Source of the DNA: Segatella oulorum JCM 14966
GTDB lineage: Bacteria > Bacteroidota > Bacteroidia > Bacteroidales > Bacteroidaceae
Length of the DNA: 36,678 bases
Assembly: GCF_000613785.1 (NCBI RefSeq)
Contig: NZ_BAJQ01000027.1
Coordinates: 1-36,678, forward strand
Direction: 5' to 3'
In this document: in pieces, positions 26,079-36,678 of the stretch
How positions within the stretch are numbered: position 1 is the stretch's first letter
Layout: the number at the start of each line of letters is the position of its first letter
Position numbers and translations under genes: made by a program
Notes under the pieces: generated by a model
The model's input: the letters and a program-made list of their open reading frames with translations, nothing else
Told to the model about the DNA's origin: nothing
Database searches by the model: none

Positions 26079-29000
26079 TTATTTAACTTTTTTTATTTCT
26101 ATTCTGTGCTTATTCTTTCTGAATAGTTCGCCTATTCCATTGAAATCTTTTTTCAGAATAAAGCCAATGCCTTGCGTGTTCAAACTATTGCGAGTGAAAT
26201 AGCGATCATTGGTTTGATTGTACATTCTGATGGCGAAATTACCGTTCGGAAACAGCAAGTAGCGCAAATCAAAATCGCCAATGAAACTGGTTGTTGCGTT
26301 GGCATTGTCACGATAACCAAACTGACCATTGAACAAAAGGCGGTTGTTTAGAAGCCTACCGCTTAGGATTCCTTCATATTCAGCATTGTTCCATCCTTCG
26401 TCACCTGTCGATATATTGGCTCCGAAATTCCAGTTGGTGTTGTTGATGACACTACTCAACACATTGTTAATTTGTTGGCTTACTGTTCCGCTGAGAATGC
26501 TCTGCATGGCCAAACTGGTTTTGCTTTGTCCGGTTTCCGTGGCTGCATTGTTCGATGCTTGGGTATAGAATCGGCCTATAGCCAACAGATAGAGCACCTG
26601 CTGATTCATTTCTTCTTCACTATTGATGAGGCTTAAAACCATTTGTTTTGCATCGCTGTTGAGTGTTGGCAAATCGAGATTAAAGTCTAATTTTGGGGCA
26701 GCAGGCGTCCCGGTGATATTCATTAAGCAGTTTACGCGGATGTTGTTATTGGCAAAACTACGACCAATATTTAAATCGGACAGACTAACTCCTTGCACCG
26801 TATATTGCGCCTTGAGATTTAATGCAGCATGATAGGGGTCACCTCCGAAGCTGATTGTTCCTCCGGGTATAAAGCTGAAATCGCGTTTAATGGCGTTTTG
26901 TATGGTGAGCTTATACATGCCATTGTCGACAAGATAATTGCCATACATATCAAATCCACCTTTATTATAATAGGTGGCGCGAATACCTCCTGAACCGTGT
27001 AGTGTGATGTTGTCGTCTGTAGCTTTGTCCATAAGCAGTTTTATGGTGGCATCAGGTGTCATGTTAATGAGGAAATTAATGTGCATGTCCGATGGAATAT
27101 CCGACTCCTCATCTACATTTTGTTGTGGCTTATTTTCTACCATTTGCAATGCTTCCTGCCCTCTGTCTCGCCAATGAATGAATTCTTGGTCGCAATTGCC
27201 GTTGGACTGGCCACATTATATACAATCTGTGTACCTTGATTCGGACGTGCATCTATGTTGATATCCACGTTTCCAGGCCGACCTTTGATGTCGCATCGTC
27301 CCGTTGCATAGGCTGTTCCATAAAACGTGTTGTTGCCAAATTCGTGGGTATCATAGACCAAAAGGTTGTGTGCTTCAATCGTACAGTCGTAACTCATTTG
27401 TGTGAGATGTTGGTGATGGAGCACCCCATAGAGCACCCCATGATAGCCATCCTTGTCGTAGAGCGTGTCATTCATGAGATAAATCTCATCCGGAATGGCA
27501 TGCATGTGCGCATCTTTAAGCGTATATTCTGTGTTGAGTGTGCTCAGATGTGCCTTCCCATTGACGATGGCATCGCCCGATAAATTAATGTTACTCAGCG
27601 GCCCTGCCACTTTGAAATCGCCTGAAGCATAGCCCTCTATGCGGTCAATGAAGCTGTCACAAAAGCTCTTTAAAAACGCTATGCGGGTGTTGTTGGCGGC
27701 AATATTGAGATCAATATAATTTTTAGTAGGCGACACATAGCCTCGGATATTCGTCAGTGCAAGCATCGGCGTGGCCCGATTGTCCTGCGTAAGTGTGTCG
27801 TGTGCTATGGCATCAATATCAATTTGTTCGGCCTTATCATTCCATGTTGCATTTGCAAGGAGTGTACCCATGCGCCCTTCTTGGAATTTAAAATCACTAA
27901 TTTTAAATGTTCCTGCGGCCTGAGGCTTCGTAAAAACGTTAGAGACATGCGCACGCCCTGTTGCCTTTCCGCTAAAGTCTACTGCGTGGAAGTTTACCAA
28001 ATTAAGGATGTAGGCCACGTCAATATTTTTTAATTCGGCCGTGATAGAATCATTTGAATGGGGCGTAGCCTCACCTGCAATGACAATATGTTGGTCGTCG
28101 TGCACTACTGCAAAATGGTCGATAGTAAGGTGCTTTGCCTGATAGATGATGTCGCTGGGTTGCACTTTCCATGCGGTTTTGTCAACCCATATATCGGAAG
28201 GATGGATGCGGATATGTGCTGTAGCTAACTTTTGATGAGTGAAAAATGTGGCTTCACTGCGCAGCGAACCCCATATACTTTTTCCTTTAAGATTTCTCCA
28301 GGTGAGGATAGAATTCAGTTTGTTGTCGGCGGCATTGGCTTGCACATTGAGATAAACCCCATGCCCGGTTTCGTCAACTTTCCGCGTTTGGATATTGGCT
28401 TTCAGTGTGTCTTGCAATGCAGAAAGGTACAGATAGCCTCGCTCAAAGTGTTGTCCGGCATAGGTAAACGAGGGCATTTGCGCTAAGATGTCCATTAAAT
28501 GGTGTCTATCATTCACCATCATATTGAGCCGAAGAGGCTGTTGCAGGTCTAAATCTATGTCGAATACTTGTTGCAACCAATCGCTTTTTTGAATATTGGC
28601 TTCAAATGTAAAATCATTTGTTTTTATTTTCTTGTAATGTGGCAGCCCGGGAAGTGGGGAGTTTTGTAGCAATAATGTTGGTGATGCTGTTGGAAAGTGT
28701 GGCATAGTCATAGTTGCCTTTTAAACGCATCTGTCCGAAATCGCTGTCTAAACGAATGGTATGCACGCCCTCTTCAGTGCCCGCTTGCAAGGTCAAGGCA
28801 TTGAGATGATAATGCTTATTGGGGGCTTGCATGTCAAAATCTTTGACACGTATGCTACCCAATGCGGTGTTAAGGTTGTGCCCTTTGATATTGGCATCTA
28901 TTTGCATGCCGAAAAAAGCAGTAGGGATTTGCTTCGAAAGTTGCAGAGATTGTGGGTTAAAGTGCGCCACATTGGCTTGTAATTTGGCATTAAAAAGTTT

Positions 29001-30467
29001 GCCCATGTTACTGAATGAACCATTAAGGTGTATTTCTCCATTGGGATCATTCATATCAAACTTCCCATCAAAGTTCATCTGACGATTCTTTTTTTCTATG
29101 GCTGCATTCAGTGAAATGTTGTGATAGGTGTATTGGTTGTAATCAAACAGGTCAATCACACCTTTCGCTTTCACTCCCAGTGTGTTGCCCTGCCAGTAAC
29201 CATCGGCATCGAGTTGTGCTTTAAAATTGCCAAACTGAGCATTGTTTGTAATTCTCCCTAAGGCTATTCCGGTTGTTTCGATGTGTCCTTTAAAACGATT
29301 GCTTTGTAGGTTCACCGCCAATTTGGCATTCCCTGCATCGGTATGGAGGTTGCCTTTTAGCGCGATGTTTTCGTGATGTCCATCTAAATCGCCTTTAAAA
29401 TAAATGTTTCCCAATCGGGTAATCTCAAGCGGAATATGGAATTGTTGTCCTAAATTGTCCACCATAAACTGAATGCCATTGGCACGCAAACTGAGGGTGT
29501 TGATGTGCCCCTTCCATTGCAGATTGTTTTGCCAATTACGCATTGTTCCGTTGGCAGAAAGGTAAATGCTGGAGCCGGAAAGATGCAAATGGTGTACACG
29601 AAGCGAGGAGCTTGTGCCACTAATCCCTGTTGATACGTCTATTTTTTTAACGAAAGGGCGTAGTGCGGGCAATAAGAACGCAAAGTCGCAAGGGCGAATG
29701 TAGGAGGGTGAGAGGGTGAGGTTATAGGTCAGTGTGGGCAGGGCTAATTGCTTGTTTTCAAACTGATAATGTGCGATGCCGTCTTTTATGCGGATACATG
29801 TGCCGGGCATATCGATGTTGAGATAGCTCAGGCGGGCTTCTTTTTTGTTGGCTTGTAGCTTTGTTGTCAACGCGTTGAGGTGCATACCACTGGCTTCATC
29901 AAGTGCCAAACGCTTGATTTGCAAGTTTAAGCTATCGTTGGTTAGGGTGTTAACCAAGATATGTGCGCTGAGGTTTGTAATGTGCAGATGCTTTAAATTG
30001 AGTTGTCCAATGGTCTTTGGTGCATCTTTTTGGTGGTAAATGAGCGTGCCGTTGCGAATGATTAATGAACCAATGGTAACGTCAAGTCTCGACTCTTTTT
30101 GTGGCTCTTTCGAGGCAAGTGAATCGAGAACAAATTGATAATTGGGCTTGCTGTGGGCTGTTTGACGATAGGTGTTGGCAGTAGCACCAAATAATTGTGC
30201 AGAAGAAATGGAGACCTTTCCTTGTAGAAGCGATAAAATATTAACCTTGATGGATGCGCGTGATGAGGTTAATAACTTCTGTTGTTGCTGGTCGTAAATG
30301 GTTATTCCGTCAAGAATAATGCGATTGAGAAAGCCTAAATTAATCTCCTGAATTTCGACTTTCGTACCTAATTTCTCTGCAAGTGCATCGCTTGTTACGT
30401 TGCCGATACATGTTTTTACAGCAGGGATGTGCAGCAATATAACCAGTAGGAAATATAGACCCGCCAT
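26079..30467 (-). CDS. tamB: TamB-family translocation/assembly protein, split by two frameshifts
   Basis: A large inner-membrane-anchored protein that bridges the periplasm; the TamB/AsmA family moves phospholipids or assists outer-membrane protein insertion. Three overlapping frames (30467-28614, 28711-27137, 27149-26079) form one protein of about 1,462 residues. Junction 1 needs one C removed from a CCCC run (plus 28656-28659), giving ATKLPLPGLPHYKK. Junction 2 needs one T added (plus 27173-27174), giving NSFIWRDRGQEALQM. The N-terminus is a membrane anchor (AGLYFLLVILLHIPAV); beta-strand repeats follow; the C-terminal DUF490 domain includes LLALGRF-like LYLLAIGRFY and ends IGFILKKDFNGIGELFRK. 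First ATG may not be the true start. Confidence 0.9.
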
Positions 30468-30607
30468 GGCCCATATTACACTATTGACAATATGTTTAAG
30501 TCGTTTCAGATGCTTTCCCCCTAATTTTGTGACGTTGCAAAATACATGAAAAAAGGAATATACGGGAATAATTTGACTTTTTTCTTTCCTTTATGCTTAT
30601 TTTTCCT

Positions 30608-30615
30608 TAATTTTG
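30608..30615 (+). promoter_or_regulatory. nqr operon promoter -7 box
   Basis: TAATTTTG, a perfect TAnnTTTG, with TTTC at the -33 position (30585-30588). The leader to nqrA is about 50 bases. Confidence 0.55.
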
Positions 30616-30671
30616 CACCGGTTATTTCGACTGATTTGAGGAAATGAAAAATAATATTATATAAAATTGTT

Positions 30672-32021
30672 ATGGCAAATGTAATTAAGTTGCGTAAGGG
30701 CTTAGACATTCACCTAACGGGTAAAGCGAAAAGTGTTCAGGTAACGCCACTCAAGAGTAAGCAATATGCTGTGGTTCCTGATAGTTTTGGCGGTGTTATT
30801 CCGAAGGTTCTTGTGCGCGAAGGCGATCGTGTTAAGGCTGGAGACGCATTGTTTGTGAATAAGAAATATCCTGAAGAAAAGTTTGCTTCTCCCGTAAGTG
30901 GTGAGATTACGGCTGTCGTTCGCGGTGATCGGCGTAAGGTTTTAGCCATTACCATTCAGGCAGATGAGACACAAGATTATGTGGATTTCGGTCGGCGTGA
31001 TGTCGAGACGCTCACAGGAGATGAGGTGGAAAATGCGCTGTTGGAAGCGGGTTTGTTTGGCTTTATTCAGCAATTGCCTTATGCTGTGGCAACGACCCCC
31101 GATACCTTGCCGCGTGATATTTTTGTTTCGGCTTTCCGTGATATGCCTTTGGCTGCCGATTTCGAAGTGGAGTTGCAGGGCAATGAAGCTGCGTTTCAAG
31201 CTGGTTTGACGGCTTTGTCGAAGATGCAAACGACTCATTTGAGTGTGCATAAGAGTCAAACTGCACCTGCTTTGCTTCAGGCAAAACAGGTGGAGTTGCA
31301 TGTGATAGAGGGTAAATGCCCTGCAGGAAATGTGGGTGTTCAGATTAATCATATTGCACCAGTGAATAAAGGTGAGGTCGTTTGGACGGTTGATCCCGCG
31401 GTGGTCATTATGATTGGCCGCTTGTTTTTGACGGGGAAGGTAGACCTTCGCCGTGTGATAGCCGTGGCAGGAAGTGAGGTTAATCATCCAATCTATGTAG
31501 AAGCGTTGGTGGGTACCCCTTTGGCTGTTGTTTTAGATGGGCAACTTAAGCATACAGAGCATGTGCGTATCATCAATGGCAATCCGCTAACGGGTGCAAA
31601 AACGACACTTGAAGGTGCTGTTGGTGCGCATACATCAGAGGTTACTGTTATTCCGGAAGGAGATAACTTGCACGAGATGTTGGGATGGATTTTGCCTCGC
31701 TTTCGGCAGTTTTCTACCTCGCGAAGTTACTTCTCTTGGCTGTTAGGTAAGCGTGAATACGATCTTGATGCACGTGTAAAGGGCGGTGAACGCCACATGA
31801 TTATGAGTGGTGAGTATGATAAAGTGCTGCCGATGGATATCTATGGTGAGTATTTGATTAAAGCAATTCTTGCTGAAGATATTGATAAAATGGAACAATT
31901 AGGCATTTATGAGGTGAGCCCTGAAGACTTTGCTTTAGCGGAATTTGTTGATTCTTCGAAGTTGGAACTCCAGGCCATTGTGCGTCGTGGACTTGACATG
32001 TTGCGCAAAGAGAATGCTTAA
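30672..32021 (+). CDS. nqrA: Na+-translocating NADH:quinone oxidoreductase subunit A
   Basis: The cytoplasmic-side, quinone-linked subunit of the six-subunit sodium pump. The 449-residue protein starts ANVIKLRKGLDIHLTGKA, the family opening, and has a biotinyl-lipoyl-like fold (FASPVSGEITAVVRGDRR, residues about 73-90). The middle AGNVGVQINHIAPVNKGEVVW and TGKVDLRRVIAVAGSEV are typical NqrA regions. First gene of the nqrABCDEF operon; nqrB follows 18 bases after. Confidence 0.97.
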   Translation: MANVIKLRKGLDIHLTGKAKSVQVTPLKSKQYAVVPDSFGGVIPKVLVREGDRVKAGDALFVNKKYPEEKFASPVSGEITAVVRGDRRKVLAITIQADETQDYVDFGRRDVETLTGDEVENALLEAGLFGFIQQLPYAVATTPDTLPRDIFVSAFRDMPLAADFEVELQGNEAAFQAGLTALSKMQTTHLSVHKSQTAPALLQAKQVELHVIEGKCPAGNVGVQINHIAPVNKGEVVWTVDPAVVIMIGRLFLTGKVDLRRVIAVAGSEVNHPIYVEALVGTPLAVVLDGQLKHTEHVRIINGNPLTGAKTTLEGAVGAHTSEVTVIPEGDNLHEMLGWILPRFRQFSTSRSYFSWLLGKREYDLDARVKGGERHMIMSGEYDKVLPMDIYGEYLIKAILAEDIDKMEQLGIYEVSPEDFALAEFVDSSKLELQAIVRRGLDMLRKENA

Positions 32022-32039
32022 CGTAAACGAATATAAATC

Positions 32040-33200
32040 ATGATGAGTTTAAGAAAATATCTCGATAAGATTAAACCCAACTTTGAAGCGGGTGGAAAAT
32101 TACACGCTTTCCAAAGTGTGTTCGAAGGACTTGAGACCTTTTTGTTTGTTCCTAACACCACTGCAACGACAGGAACGAATATTCATGACGCCATTGATTC
32201 AAAGCGAATCATGAGTTTTGTGGTGATTGCTTTGCTTCCGGCGTTGCTTTTCGGAATGTATAATGTGGGCTATCAGAATTATCTTCTCGCAGGAAAATTG
32301 GCGGAAGCATCGTTTTGGAGTGTCTTTTTCTATGGTGCATTGGCTGTTCTTCCGAAAGTTGTCGTGAGCTATGTCGTTGGTCTTGGAATTGAATTTGCTT
32401 GGGCACAATGGAAGCATGAAGAGATACAAGAGGGCTATTTGGTGTCGGGTATCATCATTCCTTTGATTGTTCCCGTGAGTTGTCCATTATGGATGTTGGC
32501 ATTGGCCTGTGCTTTTGCAGTTGTTTTTGCAAAAGAAATTTTTGGCGGAACGGGTATGAATATTTTCAATGTAGCGATTGCTGCACGTATGTTCCTGTTC
32601 TTCTCTTATTCTAATGCCATGACGGGTGACCGTGTTTGGGTTGCTAATCATTCCCTATTAGGTTTAGGAAATGACCTGCCTGATGCACTGACAGCTGCAA
32701 CACCGTTAGGTGAGTTGGCTGTAGGAGCACTTCCACACGCTTCTATTGCCGATATGATTATCGGTTTCATCCCCGGTTCTATCGGCGAGACGAGTGTCAT
32801 TGCGATTGCTATTGGTGCAGTTATTCTTTTGTGGACGGGTATTGCAAGCTGGAAAACTATGGGCGCTGTGTTCTGTGGAGGCGTTGTGATGGCGTTGTTA
32901 TTCCATGCGTTGGGCATGACACCTGTGCAGTGGTATGAGCATATCATCTTAGGTGGTTTCTGCTTTGGTGCAGTGTTTATGGCCACCGACCCGGTGACTT
33001 CAGCACGCACCGAGACGGGAAAATACATCTATGGTTTCCTTGTTGGCGCGATGGCAATCATTGTCCGTGTGATGAATCCCGGTTTCCCCGAGGGCATGAT
33101 GTTAGCGATATTCTTTGGAAATATGGTGGCTCCGTTGATTGATTATTGTGTAGTGCAACGCAATATCTCACAGCGTGCAAAACGACTAATGAATAAATAA
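32040..33200 (+). CDS. nqrB: Na+-NQR subunit B
   Basis: The main membrane subunit of Na+-NQR, carrying covalent FMN, riboflavin and the sodium path. The 386 residues have about nine to ten helices. The FMN threonine is probably Thr221 in DALTAATPLGE, which matches the (S/T)xAT flavinylation pattern. Conserved blocks FGMYNVGYQN, KEIFGGTGMNIFNVAIAARMFLFF and FMATDPVTSARTETGKYIYG are visible. ATG 32040 is followed by a second ATG at 32043; the first is used here. nqrC follows 5 bases after. Confidence 0.96.
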   Translation: MMSLRKYLDKIKPNFEAGGKLHAFQSVFEGLETFLFVPNTTATTGTNIHDAIDSKRIMSFVVIALLPALLFGMYNVGYQNYLLAGKLAEASFWSVFFYGALAVLPKVVVSYVVGLGIEFAWAQWKHEEIQEGYLVSGIIIPLIVPVSCPLWMLALACAFAVVFAKEIFGGTGMNIFNVAIAARMFLFFSYSNAMTGDRVWVANHSLLGLGNDLPDALTAATPLGELAVGALPHASIADMIIGFIPGSIGETSVIAIAIGAVILLWTGIASWKTMGAVFCGGVVMALLFHALGMTPVQWYEHIILGGFCFGAVFMATDPVTSARTETGKYIYGFLVGAMAIIVRVMNPGFPEGMMLAIFFGNMVAPLIDYCVVQRNISQRAKRLMNK

Positions 33201-33205
33201 AGGCA

Positions 33206-33919
33206 ATGAAAACAAATTCTAATTCATATACAATTATCTATTCTGCCGTAATTGTTGTTATTGTGGCTTTCCTTTTGGCCTTTGTTTTTCAGGGGTTGAA
33301 ACCACAACAGGATGCCAATGTGGCGTTGGACAAGAAAAAGCAGATACTCAATGCGCTCAATATTCGTGATTTGAGCAATGAGGTGGCCGATAAAACCTAT
33401 AAAGAGGTGGTTGAGGCCGATGAGATTATTGACGCACAAGGACGTGTGTTAAATGCAGGAAAGCCCGGTGGCGAGCAGGCTGGTTTTAAACTGGAAAGCA
33501 AGGATTATAAGGCAGGTCGACTCGCTTTATATGTTTGCAAGGTGAATGGACAGCGCAAATATGTCATTCCTGTTTATGGAATGGGACTTTGGGGACCTAT
33601 TAGTGGCTATATTGCTTTGAATGAAGACAAGGCCACTGTTTATGGTGTTTATTTCAACCATGAGAGTGAGACTGCTGGATTGGGTGCAGAGATTAAAGAC
33701 AATGCGGCATGGCAAGCCAAGTTCCAAGGCAAGAAATTGTTTGCCGGAGGCAATGACAAGGCCATTGCTTTAGGTGTTGAAAAGAAGGTTGATGATCCCG
33801 CAACACAGGTCGATGCAGTCACGGGTGCAACGCTCACCAGCAATGGAGTGCGCGACATGTTGCACGAAGGGCTGAGCAAATATTTGGTATTTTTGAATGA
33901 ACATTCCTCTAATCAATAG
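33206..33919 (+). CDS. nqrC: Na+-NQR subunit C
   Basis: A single-span membrane protein with a periplasmic FMN domain that passes electrons within Na+-NQR. The 237 residues have one N-terminal helix (about 9-30). The FMN attachment motif is VTGATLTSNGV near residues 205-215; the Thr in GAT is the likely acceptor. YGMGLWGPISGYIAL and HESETAGLGAEI are family segments. The FMN-transferase ApbE needed to load it is not encoded in this window. The last G of its stop codon is followed within 8 bases by nqrD. Confidence 0.96.
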   Translation: MKTNSNSYTIIYSAVIVVIVAFLLAFVFQGLKPQQDANVALDKKKQILNALNIRDLSNEVADKTYKEVVEADEIIDAQGRVLNAGKPGGEQAGFKLESKDYKAGRLALYVCKVNGQRKYVIPVYGMGLWGPISGYIALNEDKATVYGVYFNHESETAGLGAEIKDNAAWQAKFQGKKLFAGGNDKAIALGVEKKVDDPATQVDAVTGATLTSNGVRDMLHEGLSKYLVFLNEHSSNQ

Positions 33920-33927
33920 TGAAACAA

Positions 33928-34551
33928 ATGAGCTTATTTAGTAAACAAAATAAAGAGGCCTTTATCAATCCCCTGAATTTGGATAATCCCATCATGGTTC
34001 AGGTGCTTGGTATTTGTAGCGCCTTAGCCGTAACGTCACAACTAAAGCCCGCCATCGTGATGGGGCTTGCCGTTACCATTATCACTGCTTTTTCGAACGT
34101 TATCATCTCATTGATACGCAAAACCATTCCATTGCGCATCCGCATTATTGTGCAGTTGGTGGTTGTGGCAGCCTTGGTGACTATCGTGAGTCAGATTTTA
34201 AAGGCTTTTGCCTATGATGTGAGCGTGCAACTATCGGTTTATGTCGGTTTGATTATCACCAACTGCATTCTGATGGGGCGTTTGGAAGCTTTCGCCATGA
34301 TGAACAAGCCTTGGCCGAGTTTCTTAGATGGTTTGGGCAATGGCTTGGGCTATGCCATGATTTTGGTCATCGTGGGTGCCGTTCGCGAACTCTTAGGTCG
34401 TGGCAGCCTGTTGGGTTTCCAGCTTATTCCGCAATCCGTTTACGATGCCGGATATATGAATAATGGTATGATGACGATGCCTGCCATGGCGCTCATTCTG
34501 TTGGGATGTGTCATTTGGGTGCATCGTGCTTATATCTATAAAGAAAAATAA
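33928..34551 (+). CDS. nqrD: Na+-NQR subunit D
   Basis: A six-helix membrane subunit of the Rnf/Nqr D family, which with NqrE holds the [2Fe-2S] site in the membrane. The product is 207 residues from ATG 33928 ([21 protein letters not shown]), matching family starts; the GTG at 33919 overlaps the nqrC stop and is less likely. Conserved [13 protein letters not shown] with its Cys and the [15 protein letters not shown] segment are visible. It is 14 bases before nqrE. Confidence 0.96.
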   Translation: MSLFSKQNKEAFINPLNLDNPIMVQVLGICSALAVTSQLKPAIVMGLAVTIITAFSNVIISLIRKTIPLRIRIIVQLVVVAALVTIVSQILKAFAYDVSVQLSVYVGLIITNCILMGRLEAFAMMNKPWPSFLDGLGNGLGYAMILVIVGAVRELLGRGSLLGFQLIPQSVYDAGYMNNGMMTMPAMALILLGCVIWVHRAYIYKEK

Positions 34552-34565
34552 AACAAGACGAAAAG

Positions 34566-35192
34566 ATGGAACATATCATATCATTATTTCTCCGTTCGAT
34601 ATTTGTCGACAACATGATTTTTGCCTTCTTCCTCGGCATGTGCTCGTTCCTTGCCGTGAGTAAGAACGTGAAAACCTCTTTCGGTTTGGGCATGGCCGTC
34701 ACCTTTGTGCTGTTGGTCACGGTGCCTGTTGACTATTTATTGCAAACCAAAGTCTTAGGGCCCGATTGTCTTATCGAGGGTGTTGATTTGTCATATCTCA
34801 GCTTCATTCTCTTTATTGCCGTGATTGCCGGCATCACACAGCTGGTTGAAATGAGTGTCGAGAAATATTCCCCTTCGCTCTATTCGGCTTTGGGTATTTT
34901 CCTTCCGCTGATAGCTGTGAACTGTGCTATTATGGGAGCGTCGCTGTTTATGCAACAACGCATCAACCTCGATCCAAGCAACACGCAGTATATCGGCAAT
35001 GTTGTCGATGCCATTGTCTACGCCATCGGTTCGGGTTTCGGTTGGACCTTAGCCATCGTTCTCATGGGTGCCATTCGCGAGAAGATGCAATACAGTGATG
35101 TGCCCAAGCCACTTCAAGGGCTCGGCATCACCTTCATCACCGTGGGACTGATGGCTATGGCGATGATGGTATTCAGTGGCTTAAAAATTTAA
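34566..35192 (+). CDS. nqrE: Na+-NQR subunit E
   Basis: The paralogue of NqrD, six membrane helices in inverted topology. The 208 residues include the conserved [32 protein letters not shown] opening region with its Cys (residues about 2-33) and [15 protein letters not shown] with the second Cys. Nine bases separate its stop from nqrF. Confidence 0.96.
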   Translation: MEHIISLFLRSIFVDNMIFAFFLGMCSFLAVSKNVKTSFGLGMAVTFVLLVTVPVDYLLQTKVLGPDCLIEGVDLSYLSFILFIAVIAGITQLVEMSVEKYSPSLYSALGIFLPLIAVNCAIMGASLFMQQRINLDPSNTQYIGNVVDAIVYAIGSGFGWTLAIVLMGAIREKMQYSDVPKPLQGLGITFITVGLMAMAMMVFSGLKI

Positions 35193-35201
35193 TTCAGAAC
35201 T

Positions 35202-36470
35202 ATGGGAGAATTTATACTATATAGCATCGGAGTATTTTTAACCATCATACTCCTATTGGTCATCATCCTGCTCATTGCGAAGAAATATCTCAGCCCCAGT
35301 GGCAATGTGGAGATAGTCATCAATGGCGATAAGAAAATCAACGTGCCCCAGGGCAGTAGCGTGATGACGACGCTCAATGAAAACGGCATCTTTTTGCCCT
35401 CTGCCTGCGGCGGAAAAGCAAGTTGCGGGCAATGCAAGGTGCAGGTGTTAGAAGGTGGTGGCGAAATCCTCGACTCGGAGCGGCCCCACTTCTCGCGCAA
35501 GGAAATCAAAGACCATTGGCGATTGGGCTGCCAGTGCAAGGTGAAAGGAAACCTTTCGCTGAAAGTGCCCGAGAGTGTCATGGGCGTGAAAGAATGGGAA
35601 TGCACCGTCATCTCCAACAAGAACGTCAGCTCGTTTATCAAAGAGTTTAAGGTGGCCTTGCCCGAAGGCGAGCACATGGACTTCATTCCGGGTTCGTATG
35701 CGCAGATTAAGATTCCTGCTTACGACTGCATCGACTATGACAAGGACTTCGATAAGGCGCTCATCGGCGACGATTACATCGGCACGTGGCAAAAGTTCAA
35801 CCTCTTTTCGCTCAAGGCACACAATCCCGAACCCACCGTGCGCGCCTATTCTATGGCCAACTATCCGGCCGAGGGCGACATCATCACGCTCACCGTGCGC
35901 ATCGCCTCGACACCTTTCTTGCCCCGTCCGCAAGTGGGATTTCAGAATGTGCCCACGGGCATCGGCTCATCCTATATCTTCTCACTCAAGCCGGGTGACA
36001 AAGTGCTGATGAGCGGACCTTATGGCGATTTCCACCCCAATTTCACCTCGGGCAAAGAGATGATATGGATTGGCGGCGGCGCAGGTATGGCACCGTTGCG
36101 GGCACAAATCATGCACATGACGAAGACCCTCCACACCACCGACCGCGAAATGCACTTCTTCTATGGTGCGCGTGCGCTGGTCGAAGCATTCTTCTTGGAG
36201 GATTTTTGGGAATTGGAGAAAGCGTTTCCCAACTTCCATTTCCACCTTTCGTTAGATCAGCCCGACCCGAAGGCCGATGCCGCCGGCGTGAAGTATTATG
36301 CAGGGTTTGCCGTGAATTGCATTCGCGACACCTATCTGAAGAATCACGAAGCGCCCGAAGACTGCGAATATTATCTTTGCGGTCCTCCCATGCTCATTAA
36401 GACGGTCACCGACTATCTCGACAGTTTGGGTGTGGAGCAAGATGCCATTATGTACGACAATTTTGGATAA
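35202..36470 (+). CDS. nqrF: Na+-NQR subunit F, NADH-oxidising
   Basis: Accepts hydride from NADH on FAD and passes single electrons to a [2Fe-2S] cluster. The 422 residues have one N-terminal helix (about 4-24) and a ferredoxin domain with Cys69, Cys75, Cys78 and Cys110 (SACGGKASCGQCK and RLGCQ). A ferredoxin-reductase domain follows with the FAD motif RAYSMANYP, NADH-binding IGGGAGMAPLR, HFFYGAR and the C-terminal YYLCGPPMLI. Full length and intact. A terminator follows 18 bases after the stop, ending the operon. Confidence 0.97.
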   Translation: MGEFILYSIGVFLTIILLLVIILLIAKKYLSPSGNVEIVINGDKKINVPQGSSVMTTLNENGIFLPSACGGKASCGQCKVQVLEGGGEILDSERPHFSRKEIKDHWRLGCQCKVKGNLSLKVPESVMGVKEWECTVISNKNVSSFIKEFKVALPEGEHMDFIPGSYAQIKIPAYDCIDYDKDFDKALIGDDYIGTWQKFNLFSLKAHNPEPTVRAYSMANYPAEGDIITLTVRIASTPFLPRPQVGFQNVPTGIGSSYIFSLKPGDKVLMSGPYGDFHPNFTSGKEMIWIGGGAGMAPLRAQIMHMTKTLHTTDREMHFFYGARALVEAFFLEDFWELEKAFPNFHFHLSLDQPDPKADAAGVKYYAGFAVNCIRDTYLKNHEAPEDCEYYLCGPPMLIKTVTDYLDSLGVEQDAIMYDNFG

Positions 36471-36488
36471 ATGGTTATATGTATGCAG

Positions 36489-36526
36489 GCGGTCAACAAG
36501 CAAAGGTTTGTTGGCCGCTTTTCTTT
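36489..36526 (+). terminator. nqr operon terminator
   Basis: GCGGTCAACAA pairs with TTGTTGGCCGC (11 bp, one U-G) across an 8-base loop, then TTTTCTTT. A strong intrinsic terminator 18 bases past nqrF. Confidence 0.92.
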
Positions 36527-36579
36527 GTCTGCCGAATGGCCGCTGCAACGATGCAATAGCTCATCTTGCCCGAACAGCT

Positions 36580-36678
36580 GTTTTTCTCAAAAACATGCGA
36601 TTGTCAACCCCCGAACGAGCGTTTTTCTCAAAAACATGCGATTGTCAACCCCCGAACGAGCGTTTTTCTCAAAAACGA
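36580..36678. repeat. Array D: 41-bp tandem hairpin units, cut by the window edge
   Basis: TTTTTCTCAAAAAC blocks begin at 36581, 36622 and 36663, exactly 41 bp apart, each forming GTTTTT-CTC-AAAAAC. The linker ATGCGATTGTCAACCCCCGAACGAGC is identical in both full copies. The array starts about 55 bases past the nqr terminator and runs off the right edge, so its copy number is unknown. Confidence 0.9.

Overview
The window is typical of a Bacteroidota chromosome, most likely Prevotellaceae. Evidence: many promoters fit the Bacteroidetes TTTG / TAnnTTTG pattern; tRNAs lack an encoded CCA; Rho carries a long acidic insertion; GldE, a clade II type lipoprotein NosZ and a Bacteroidetes-style TamB and Na+-NQR operon are present. 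I see no transposase, integrase, phage gene or CRISPR. It reads as ordinary core chromosome with unusual intergenic DNA.

Layout, left to right. 1-423: non-coding, with a (GT)22 microsatellite and a 43-bp near-palindrome. 424-2756: prs (minus), divergent from nspC (plus). 2757-4029: a preQ1-riboswitch-like leader, then a queuosine-precursor transporter overlapping queF. 4096-4409: tandem hairpin array A. 4445-7444: minus-strand unit of an unrecognised 181-aa gene, ssb, gldE and a phosphopantetheinyl transferase, directly downstream of a tRNA cluster Gly-Leu-Leu-Gly (7470-7883) with a good promoter. 8075-14020: minus-strand nitrous-oxide reductase cluster (nosZ, small membrane protein, nosL, nosD, nosF, nosY). 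14337-15584: pgk. 15760-15887: array B. 15989-18032: radA-queC. 18197-21550: a lipoprotein and a large TPR-like protein. 21601-21812: array C. 21960-25927: rho and rpsA (minus). 26079-30467: tamB (minus), divergent from nqrABCDEF (30672-36470, plus). 36580 to the edge: array D.

Physiology: nqr supplies quinol and a sodium gradient, and nosZ with its accessory genes can use quinol-derived electrons to reduce N2O. This suggests an anaerobe with a short N2O-respiring chain. The transporter, queF and queC point to queuosine synthesis and salvage.

Two features stand out. First, four intergenic tandem arrays with unrelated unit sequences share a 39-42 bp period and a hairpin in every unit, and all lie just 3' of genes. 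Second, five genes (nspC, nosY, nosZ, radA, tamB) carry six single-base frameshifts, all at or beside short homopolymer runs. That looks more like assembly error than gene decay, so I describe each as one gene.
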